Shown: positions 7,012 through 12,276 of the stretch, piece after piece
How the letters are laid out: each line of letters begins with the position of its first letter
Numbering within the stretch: the first letter of the stretch is position 1
Assembly: GCA_030039895.1 (NCBI GenBank)
Contig: JASHUR010000202.1
Span: 1-14,445, forward strand
DNA from: Acidobacteriaceae bacterium
Lineage (GTDB): Bacteria; Acidobacteriota; Terriglobia; Terriglobales; Acidobacteriaceae
DNA: 14,445 nucleotides
Reading direction: 5' to 3'
The notes under the pieces: model-generated
Told to the model about the DNA's origin: nothing
What the model saw: only the letters and a program-made list of their open reading frames with translations
The model's database searches: none
Made by a program: the position numbers and the translations under genes

Positions 7012-8115
7012 TTAGTGTTCAACATTAACCTCGGAAATCCGGCTCTTTCTGCGCTGAATTACCACCAGCCGCACCGTCAGCGCAATTGCGCCGCCCAGTG
7101 CTGTACAAAAAGCTCTCCGCTCGGCAATCGTGGCTCCGGGAATTTTAGCCAGCGATAGCAGAAATACGATATATCCGGTGATGCACACCGCGAAGAGCGC
7201 ATAATTCACATTCAAAGTCGCATAGGAGAGCCACGCAAATACCACTGAGATCACAGCTAGTTCCACTGGAGACGGAGCAACGTGCGCGACCAGAAGACTC
7301 AACGCCCAGGCTCCGGCTACTGTACCCAGCGTCCGCGCTATTGCCCGGCTGGCCGTATCGGCTAGCCCCGGCTTCAAGACCACCAGTGCCGTCATTGGAA
7401 TCCAGTACCCGCTCGTAAAGTGCAATCGGCGGTATATCTCAGTGCTCAAACCCACCGTCACCAGCAGGCGCATCGGATACGCCAGCTTCGCGTCTACAAA
7501 CCGCCCTCGCTTCACTGTTCTGGCAATTTGCTCGACTGCCGCCCGCAGCGCAACCTCTTCTTCGTGCATATATCGCGCCATGTCCAACAGGTGTGTGCAC
7601 AGTTGCGCAAACAGCCTGAGCGCCACGCTCGACCACAACACCTGCATCGCGCCGCCCGCTCCCAACAGCAGAACCCTCACGGCCGCTGGCTTTGCAGCAA
7701 TCGGGAACGCAGAGCCCACCAGCAGCATAACCACACATTGCTGCCCAACCCATCCATACCCGTCAGGCCGCTCGGTAAGCAGACCATAACCAAACGCCCA
7801 TAGCGCGGCCATGGCCACCAGAAGACCGTTATCGTGGCCTGCAACCATTCCCACAAATGTTGAGAAGGCTATGCCCACCGTAGCAAAGATCATCGGCAGC
7901 AATCGCGACTCGTCGATGATATGCTTCGCTCCAAAGCCCACTGTCATCGCGCCTGCAGCCGCAAGTATTCCCGCCCCCGGATGTCGAATCGCCAGCCCAA
8001 CTCCCAGGCAAATTGCAATTGGTATCACGAATATCAGGTCTGAAACAAAGGTTTGGTTCTGCCATTTGAAGACATAGCTGTCGGCTAGATAAGCGCTCGC
8101 GGGATTCAAGTTCAT
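7012..8115 (-). CDS. FUSC-family inner-membrane protein (putative aromatic-acid/fusaric-acid exporter)
   Basis: A 367-residue integral membrane protein. It has two hydrophobic halves separated by a cytoplasmic, charged helical segment (about 175-210, HLLDMARYMHEEEVALRAAVEQ). Hydrophobic segments are visible at about 26-43, 47-63, 74-92, 97-113, 126-142 and 146-170, and again at about 213-226, 237-250, 263-280, 284-299, 303-321 and 336-353. The second half opens with YWIPMTALVVLKPG, followed by RAIARTLGTVAGA (about 237-269). This is the signature of the FUSC family (fusaric-acid resistance, YccS, aromatic carboxylate efflux), whose members export small organic acids, usually with partner subunits that are absent here. 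The substrate is unknown. The ATG at 8115 has only a weak GTGAG upstream. It is insulated from the SYLF gene upstream by a strong terminator. Confidence 0.86.
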   Translation of the reverse strand: MNLNPASAYLADSYVFKWQNQTFVSDLIFVIPIAICLGVGLAIRHPGAGILAAAGAMTVGFGAKHIIDESRLLPMIFATVGIAFSTFVGMVAGHDNGLLVAMAALWAFGYGLLTERPDGYGWVGQQCVVMLLVGSAFPIAAKPAAVRVLLLGAGGAMQVLWSSVALRLFAQLCTHLLDMARYMHEEEVALRAAVEQIARTVKRGRFVDAKLAYPMRLLVTVGLSTEIYRRLHFTSGYWIPMTALVVLKPGLADTASRAIARTLGTVAGAWALSLLVAHVAPSPVELAVISVVFAWLSYATLNVNYALFAVCITGYIVFLLSLAKIPGATIAERRAFCTALGGAIALTVRLVVIQRRKSRISEVNVEH

Positions 8116-8138
8116 GCACTCACAATTATCACGACAGC

Positions 8139-8165
8139 AAAAGCCCGGCCGCGAACGGCCGGGCT
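8139..8165 (-). terminator. Rho-independent terminator of the SYLF gene
   Basis: A perfect 10-bp stem, AGCCCGGCCG (8142-8151) with CGGCCGGGCT (8156-8165), closes a 4-nt loop that reads TTCG on the minus strand. On that strand it runs straight into TTTT (8142-8139). It begins 25 nt after the SYLF stop codon and lies just before the FUSC start, so it should end SYLF transcription. Confidence 0.88.
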
Positions 8166-8189
8166 GATGAGAAGAACTCCGAGTGGTTT

Positions 8190-8891
8190 TTACTGCGATT
8201 CGTGGAAATACCTGGCTACGGTTCGTACGAACGGGCGTGCCGACGTCGGAACCGCCACTTCACCGGCCAAAATCTGGTGGAAGCTGTAGTGCCGCCCATA
8301 AAAGGCGTCCGTATCATCTTGATTCTGGCTTACCGATGTGCCGTCCAGCGAGATGCCCGCAAAAACACCCTTGCTGCGCGAGTAGGTCAACAGCTCCGCG
8401 CTCATATTCAACGAAGTGCCTGCTTGCGCAGTTCGGCCCACAGGCCCCGCCGCAGCCGATGCATCAGCGCCAATCTTGAATTTGCTCTTCAACAAGTCCT
8501 GTAACCCATGATCGTTGATTGCCACCAGCACCAGGTCCGTTCCTGATGCGCCAATTTGCAAACCAAACGATCCCCCCGCCATCCGCAGAAACACCGGAGC
8601 GCTCCATCCATGGCCTGTACGGCAGGTTGCTACGCCTTGTCCGTACTGCCCGCCAAAAACGAATGCAGCCTTCTTCAGACTTGGTACGACGACAACGCAT
8701 ACTGCCTGCTTGATGATTGAATCAGGAATACCACTGTCGGGAGTCTGAGAAAGCTGGTTGATGACCAGACGGGCTTTTTCCAGCCGATCGTTAAGGTCTG
8801 CGCGGGAAGATGCAGCATACGCAGAGGCGGTACACGCCGCGATACACAGAAGTGCAAGGAATCTTTTCATAGGGGTTTGTTCTTGCTTCAT
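8190..8891 (-). CDS. Secreted SYLF (Ysc84-type) lipid-binding-domain protein
   Basis: A 233-residue exported protein. The signal peptide is KRFLALLCIAACTASAYA, cleaved near residue 26, followed by a short helix (ADLNDRLEKARLVINQL). The SYLF fold spans about 58-230: IIKQAVCVVVVPSLKKAAFVFGGQYGQGVATCR, then GGSFGLQIGASGTDLVLVAIND, then KIGADASAAAGPVGRTAQA and YSRSKGVFAGISLDGT, which are hallmark strands of this domain. In other organisms SYLF domains bind phosphoinositides or other lipids; the bacterial role is poorly defined. Three nested ATGs exist. I use 8891 because AAGAGGAGA lies just before it, though its spacing is short. The ATG at 8870 would give the same mature protein, while the longer form to 8960 has a polar N-terminus unlike a signal peptide. 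A terminator follows the stop. Confidence 0.9.
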   Translation of the reverse strand: MKQEQTPMKRFLALLCIAACTASAYAASSRADLNDRLEKARLVINQLSQTPDSGIPDSIIKQAVCVVVVPSLKKAAFVFGGQYGQGVATCRTGHGWSAPVFLRMAGGSFGLQIGASGTDLVLVAINDHGLQDLLKSKFKIGADASAAAGPVGRTAQAGTSLNMSAELLTYSRSKGVFAGISLDGTSVSQNQDDTDAFYGRHYSFHQILAGEVAVPTSARPFVRTVARYFHESQ

Positions 8892-8958
8892 TCTCCTCTT
8901 GCGCCGCAAACTGGCGCTGATTGAGTGATGCTCGAGCTTGCTTTCGCAGCACCACATC

Positions 8959-8981
8959 ACACTTATTCATAACACTTATTC
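8959..8981. repeat. Tandem 10-bp repeat ACACTTATTC upstream of SYLF gene
   Basis: ACACTTATTC occurs at 8959-8968 and identically at 8972-8981, with 3 bp between copies (period 13 bp). It lies 68-90 bp upstream of the preferred SYLF start. The position would suit a transcription-factor site or part of a promoter, but there are only two copies and the function is inferred from position alone. Confidence 0.5.
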
Positions 8982-9063
8982 GTTACATCCTATGTTTCGA
9001 TGCAGTTTCTCTATGCCTGGTTGATGCGGCTCCAGGCACGCTACAGCTGCATTGAAGCCTTTT

Positions 9064-9103
9064 GGGGGAGGGCTTGGGGGAGGATAACTTAGGTGGGGGA
9101 GGG
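9064..9103 (+). repeat. G-rich triple repeat, possible G-quadruplex
   Basis: Three runs of GGGGGAGG(G) occur at 9064-9072, 9076-9083 and 9095-9103, separated by CTT and by a 11-nt spacer that includes GGT. Together the plus strand offers more than four G-tracts of three or more within 40 bases. This is strongly strand-asymmetric and unlike the rest of the window. It lies between the regulator's terminator and the SYLF promoter region. Confidence 0.65.
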
Positions 9104-9113
9104 CCGCCTGTTT

Positions 9114-9148
9114 AAAAAAGAGGGGCTGCGGATGTCTCCTTCAGCCCC
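9114..9148 (-). terminator. Rho-independent terminator of the LuxR-type regulator
   Basis: On the minus strand GGGGCTG (9148-9142) pairs with CAGCCCC (9128-9122) across a 13-nt loop, followed by TC and six T residues (9119-9114). It lies about 150 nt after the regulator stop codon, so the transcript would carry a long 3' trailer. Confidence 0.75.
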
Positions 9149-9295
9149 GTTCCCCAGATCTGCGTTGTTGCTGATACTGTTGTAAGCGCTAACTCTGTTT
9201 GCAACAAGATCACTAAAGGCCAATGTCCATAAGTAACAAATAGCAACCTGTGTACTCGCCCCGTACGCGATTCAGGCTGTCTGGCAACCCTCGTC

Positions 9296-9949
9296 CTAAT
9301 CCTTGTCCCAGGTCGCCGCCCGCACCGAAAGAGCGATTCGGTTCTCTACTCCGACCTTGCGGATCAGCTTTGCAATGTATGACTTAACCGTACGCTCTTC
9401 AATACCCATGGTCAGAGCGATTTCCCTGTTTGAGCGCGCTGCCCGTAACAGGTTCAGTACCTCTTCTTCCCGTTTGGTGAAGGTAAGGTTATGCCGTCTC
9501 ACCGGCTTATTGTCTTCCGGGTTCAGCATCCGGTCGACAAAGGCTGAGAGCACTTTCCGCGGTGCCCAGATTGACCCTGAAGCCACCACGTCGATGCACA
9601 TGATCACCTGTTCTGGGGTCGCAGTCTCCTCCAGGTAGCCCTTGGCGCCCGCCGCAATGGCGCTGATGATCGTCTCTTCGTCGGTTTCGGCGCCCATTAC
9701 TATCAGCTTCAACCGGGGCTTGGCAGCTTTCAGCTTAGCCAAAAGGTCCAGCGATTCCGTTCGGCTCTGCAGGCCCAACATAACCATGTCCAGCCCGGAT
9801 CCGGTCAAAGCATTCTGTAGGGTCGTCGGCACAATCGTGACGTGACTCAGGGCCTCGCAAACGGATTCAAACCCTGCTACGCGCAATGGTTCGAAATCCA
9901 GCAGGCCAATATTAAGCCGCGTCTTCTGATGAGATCCTGGGGCCGACAT
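9296..9949 (-). CDS. LuxR/NarL-type response regulator with degenerate receiver
   Basis: A 217-residue cytoplasmic transcription factor. The N-terminal half (about 12-130) has the CheY-like receiver fold, and the C-terminal half (155-209, LTFTKREEEVLNLLRAARSNREIALTMGIEERTVKSYIAKLIRKVGV in part) is a canonical LuxR-type helix-turn-helix with the R-E-x-E-V-L start and the S-N-x-E-I-A and T-V-K-x-Y recognition segments. In the receiver the acidic Asp18 and Lys103 (AGAKGY) are kept, but the phospho-acceptor position at the end of strand 3 reads MVMLGLQS, with Gly59 in place of Asp, and the strand-4 Thr/Ser is Gly. Phosphorylation control is therefore unlikely. No histidine kinase is adjacent. The ATG at 9949 has a weak GAGCGAGAG upstream. 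It lies 120 bp downstream of dcd and has its own terminator. Confidence 0.9.
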   Translation of the reverse strand: MSAPGSHQKTRLNIGLLDFEPLRVAGFESVCEALSHVTIVPTTLQNALTGSGLDMVMLGLQSRTESLDLLAKLKAAKPRLKLIVMGAETDEETIISAIAAGAKGYLEETATPEQVIMCIDVVASGSIWAPRKVLSAFVDRMLNPEDNKPVRRHNLTFTKREEEVLNLLRAARSNREIALTMGIEERTVKSYIAKLIRKVGVENRIALSVRAATWDKD

Positions 9950-10069
9950 CTCTCGCTCACCACTCTGCTCTCTCGCCGATGCTGCGCTGCTTCCCCGGCG
10001 TTGAGATACACCTGTCTTTGGTCTATTTTTTGTGTCTCGTTCCGGCCACGACCTGCATCAGCCGTTCCT

Positions 10070-10624
10070 CTATAGCTTCGGCAGTACGATACCTTGTTGT
10101 TTCTGATATTTGCCCTTGCGGTCAGCGTAGGAAATTTCGCAGGGCTCATCGGACTGGAAAAACAAAATCTGGCACAGGCCCTCGTTGGCATAAACTCGTG
10201 CAGGTAAAGGGGTTGTGTTCGAGATTTCGAGCGTTACAAATCCCTCCCACTCCGGCTCAAAAGGCGTCACGTTCACAATAATCCCGCACCGGGCATAGGT
10301 CGATTTCCCCACGCAGATCGTCAGTACATCACGAGGAATCTTGAAATATTCAACCGAGCGCGCCAGAGCAAATGAATTCGGCGGAATAATCACCGATTCG
10401 GCCTCAACGCTTACAAACGACCGCTCGTCAAACTTCTTCGGATCAATAATCGCACTGTTTACGTTCGTGAAAATCTTAAACTCGTTCGAAACGCGCAAGT
10501 CATATCCATACGAAGAAAGTCCGTAGGAAATGACCCCTTCCCGCACCTGCTTTTCACTGAACGGCGCAATCATCTCGTGTTTCAGCGCCTGCTCCCGAAT
10601 CCAACGATCACTCTTGATAGCCAG
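10070..10624 (-). CDS. dcd: dCTP deaminase
   Basis: Deaminates dCTP to dUTP, feeding thymidylate synthesis; a cytoplasmic trimer. The 184-residue product begins (L/M)AIKSDRWIREQALKHEMI. Key parts are YGLSSYGYDLRV (about 34-45), GKSTYARCG (106-114) and WEGFVTLEISN with the catalytic Glu133, then the C-terminal QQG (176-178) seen in the 184-residue dcd group. An in-frame GTG at 10672 would add 16 residues (TKGSDTRLGSGKGDF) that the family lacks, and it has no Shine-Dalgarno sequence. The codon that coincides with the usual first Met is CTG at 10624, preceded by AAGGGGG with 5-nt spacing. I therefore call the CTG as the start, accepting that CTG initiation is rare. The gene diverges from the HU gene. 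Confidence 0.93.
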   Translation of the reverse strand: MAIKSDRWIREQALKHEMIAPFSEKQVREGVISYGLSSYGYDLRVSNEFKIFTNVNSAIIDPKKFDERSFVSVEAESVIIPPNSFALARSVEYFKIPRDVLTICVGKSTYARCGIIVNVTPFEPEWEGFVTLEISNTTPLPARVYANEGLCQILFFQSDEPCEISYADRKGKYQKQQGIVLPKL

Positions 10625-10705
10625 AAAATCCCCCTTGCCGGACCCAAGCCGGGTATCCGAGCCTTTCGTCACTGCAAAAAATGCTGCATCTCGCGGTGAA
10701 ATTGC

Positions 10706-10735
10706 ATCTTACGAAAGGTCTCGATGCGTTGACAA
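10706..10735 (-). promoter_or_regulatory. Candidate dcd promoter
   Basis: On the minus strand TTGTCA (10735-10730) and TAAGAT (10711-10706) are 18 bp apart, each close to the sigma70 consensus. Transcription would begin near 10700, giving a leader of about 75 nt to the CTG start. The -35 box overlaps that of the divergent HU promoter. Confidence 0.45.
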
Positions 10736-10757
10736 TGCGGAAAATCCTTTCTAGCAT
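10729..10757 (+). promoter_or_regulatory. Sigma70-type promoter of the HU-family gene
   Basis: A perfect -35, TTGACA (10729-10734), is followed after exactly 17 bp by TAGCAT (10752-10757), a four-of-six match to the -10 consensus. A start near 10764 gives a leader of about 48 nt ending in the G-rich ribosome binding site of the HU gene. Confidence 0.65.
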
Positions 10758-10811
10758 CGTCTCAACACGGGAGATGCTGCATCTTATCGTCTGTGTTTCG
10801 GGGGGAAGCCA

Positions 10812-11081
10812 TTGATTAAGCAGGACATCGTGCATCAGGTAATTGAGCGTACGGGATTGCCCCGCGTCAAAGCCGAGGCCGCCGTCGAAACCGTATTCGA
10901 GAGTCTTAAAAAAGCGCTCGCTGCCGGAGATCGCATCGAGCTGCGTGGATTCGGCGTCTTCAACGTCCGCCCGCGAAAGACCGGCATCGGACGCAATCCG
11001 CGCACAGGAGCGGAAGTCAGCATCACTCCCGGCAAAGCCGTGCGCTTCAAACCCGGTAAGGATCTTCACGAACTCGGTTAG
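10812..11081 (+). CDS. HU/IHF-family DNA-binding protein
   Basis: An 89-residue nucleoid-associated protein that bends DNA as a dimer. Residues 2-40 form the two dimerising helices (IKQDIVHQVIERTG, then KAEAAVETVFESLKKAL). IELRGFGVFNVRPRK (42-56) leads into the beta-arm, GRNPRTGAEVSI (60-71), with the intercalating Pro63. It ends with TPGKAVRFKPGKDLHELG. The length is the usual 89-95 residues. The start is a TTG at 10812, positioned exactly where HU proteins begin and preceded by GGGGGGAAG. No alternative start fits. HU and IHF subunits cannot be separated with certainty; the RNPRTG arm is compatible with both. The gene has its own strong promoter and diverges from dcd. The next gene follows after 63 bp. 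Confidence 0.95.
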   Translation: MIKQDIVHQVIERTGLPRVKAEAAVETVFESLKKALAAGDRIELRGFGVFNVRPRKTGIGRNPRTGAEVSITPGKAVRFKPGKDLHELG

Positions 11082-11144
11082 CAAGCCCTCTGTTTCAAAA
11101 AAGTGGCAGGATTCGCACTTTAAGTAGGTACGGAGAAATCGCTC

Positions 11145-11630
11145 ATGAGAATTCGTACGAATCTGTTCGCTGCCCTGTTCACGTTGCTTGTCATGACCGT
11201 TGTTCCGGTCATGAACGCGCAGACCCGCCTCAACGACAAAGACGTTCAAGCCCTGCTTAAGAACCTCAGCAACGATGCCAAGAACTTCCGCTCCCCATTT
11301 AATGCGGCGCTGCACAAGAGCGCCATCCGCGGCACAGGACAGGAAAAAGATGCGAAGCGTATGGCCGCCGACTATGCGCGTCTCACCGACAATCTCTACA
11401 AGCAATTCAAGAACAAGAAGCGCGCGAGCGATCAAATCCAGGCGATGCTTGACGCCACTGCACGCCTCAACCGCGTCGTATATTCCAACAACCTGAGCCC
11501 GGCAGCCGTTAGTGCATGGGATCGGGTTCGCGCCGACGTGCATCTCATCGCGCAAGCCTGGGGCATCCAGGAACCCTATTATCAAAACGGTCTGCTAGCC
11601 GATCCTTTGAACGCACTTGTATCCTCCTGA
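11145..11630 (+). CDS. Small exported helical protein of unknown function (161 aa)
   Basis: I do not recognise a family. Residues 1-25 are a clear signal peptide (MRIRTNLFAALFTLLVMTVVPVMNA, cleavage before QT). The mature about 135 residues are polar and helix-rich, with NDKDVQALLKNLSNDAKNF, KDAKRMAADYARLTDNLYKQFKNKKRASDQIQAML and SAWDRVRADVHLIAQAWGI resembling a three- or four-helix bundle. There are no cysteines and no further membrane segments, so a soluble periplasmic or secreted protein is likely. A GGAG at 11132-11135 lies 9 nt before the ATG. A long antisense frame covers this gene, but signal peptide, ribosome site and codon use support the plus strand. It follows the HU gene by 63 bp and may be read from the same promoter. 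Confidence 0.82.
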   Translation: MRIRTNLFAALFTLLVMTVVPVMNAQTRLNDKDVQALLKNLSNDAKNFRSPFNAALHKSAIRGTGQEKDAKRMAADYARLTDNLYKQFKNKKRASDQIQAMLDATARLNRVVYSNNLSPAAVSAWDRVRADVHLIAQAWGIQEPYYQNGLLADPLNALVSS

Positions 11631-11701
11631 TCATCTCTGCAGGATAGATCGAGATTATGTCGCATCTGGTCGCACCGCCTCGCAACCCCTGCTGAGGATT
11701 C

Positions 11702-11730
11702 TTGACGGCTTTCCGCGACAGGCCTATGCT
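11702..11730 (+). promoter_or_regulatory. Sigma70-type promoter of the 148-aa exported protein gene
   Basis: TTGACG (11702-11707) and TATGCT (11725-11730) are spaced by exactly 17 bp, a five-of-six and a four-of-six match. Transcription from about 11737 would leave a leader of about 33 nt containing the AGGGGT ribosome site. Confidence 0.6.
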
Positions 11731-11769
11731 TCGCCTGTACCAGACTGCGGGCCTATCAGGGGTCACACC

Positions 11770-12216
11770 ATGAAAAAGTGGCTTTTACTCGCAATAGTGC
11801 TGCCAACTTGCCTGATGGCATGTTTGGCGCCCTGCCCTGCCCATGCTCAGAAATCCCAGGCAACGGTTTTTCTGGACCCGAACAACCCGTTTTCAGCCGA
11901 TTTCTCCGCTGCGCTCGTTAAAAAGCAGGTTCCTGTAATCGTTACAGTCGATCCAGCCAAGGCGGATTACACGGCGACCTTTTCGGTTGCAAGTCACAAG
12001 GGCTCTGTGGTTCAGGGAATTGTCACACAGTTGGACACTGGCTTTTACAAAAGCGGAGCGTGGGATCAGGCGACGATTCAAATTGTCGACAATCACTCTA
12101 AAGACGTTGTATTCAGCTATACCTGTAAGAAACGCAGCAACCAGGGAGACTCCATGACAACGTCGGTCGCAGAGTGCCTCGCCAAGCATTGGAAGCAGCA
12201 CATGCAACATAAATGA
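11770..12216 (+). CDS. Small exported protein of unknown function (148 aa)
   Basis: The ATG at 11770 is preceded by AGGGGT with 6-nt spacing and begins a typical signal peptide (KKWLLLAIVLPTCLMACLAPCPAHA, cleavage before QKSQ). A longer in-frame start at 11617 lacks a signal peptide and is rejected. The mature 122 residues alternate beta-strands and a helix: ATVFLDPNNPFSADFSAALVKK, VPVIVTVDPAKADYTATFSV, GAWDQATIQIVDNHSKDVVFSYTCKK, and a C-terminal helix TSVAECLAKHWKQHM. The KADY...IVD...VVFSY pattern recalls small TolB-N/CsgG-like alpha-beta domains, but the match is weak and I assign no function. Cys119 and Cys136 could form a disulphide. It has its own promoter and a terminator. Confidence 0.82.
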   Translation: MKKWLLLAIVLPTCLMACLAPCPAHAQKSQATVFLDPNNPFSADFSAALVKKQVPVIVTVDPAKADYTATFSVASHKGSVVQGIVTQLDTGFYKSGAWDQATIQIVDNHSKDVVFSYTCKKRSNQGDSMTTSVAECLAKHWKQHMQHK

Positions 12217-12226
12217 GCAGCAAAGA

Positions 12227-12262
12227 AGCGCCTCCGGCATCAGCCTGAAGGCGCTCCTTTTA
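12227..12262. terminator. Terminator between convergent 148-aa protein gene and ahcY
   Basis: AGCGCCT (12227-12233) pairs with AGGCGCT (12249-12255), with a smaller inner GGC/GCC stem. On the plus strand CCTTTTATT follows. On the minus strand only CTTCTTTG follows. It should stop plus-strand transcription well and may slow the opposite direction. It lies 11 nt after the upstream stop and 22 nt before the ahcY stop. Confidence 0.78.
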
Positions 12263-12276
12263 TTCGACCCGCTGGC

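Larger units (their letters stand above)
8892..9295. other. Non-coding region between SYLF gene and LuxR-type regulator
   Basis: About 400 bp without a supportable gene. It contains a 10-bp tandem repeat (8959-8981) upstream of the SYLF gene, a G-rich triple repeat (9064-9103), and a minus-strand terminator (9114-9148). Positions 9150-9295 are unremarkable AT/GC-mixed sequence forming the 3' trailer of the regulator. The SYLF promoter must lie here, but no -35/-10 pair is convincing. Confidence 0.7.
10681..10784 (+). repeat. ATGCTGCATCT direct repeats flanking the dcd/HU promoters
   Basis: ATGCTGCATCT occurs at 10681-10691 and 10774-10784. A partial third copy (TGCATCTTA) is at 10703-10711; TGCATCTTA also occurs in the last copy (10778-10786). 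ATGC-T-GCAT within the repeat is itself a short dyad. The copies bracket the two overlapping promoters, one in each leader, as expected for an operator that controls both genes. No regulator is assigned. Confidence 0.5.

Noticed and set aside
10608..11585. 325-codon open frame on the minus strand opposite the HU gene and the 161-aa gene
   Set aside because: It overlaps dcd and runs antisense to an unmistakable HU gene and a signal-peptide gene. Its translation has no recognisable domain and reads as a shadow of the plus-strand codons.
11620..11646. TATCCT/AGGATA inverted repeat after the 161-aa gene
   Set aside because: Only a 6-bp AT-containing stem with a 15-nt loop and no T-tract; chance occurrence is likely.
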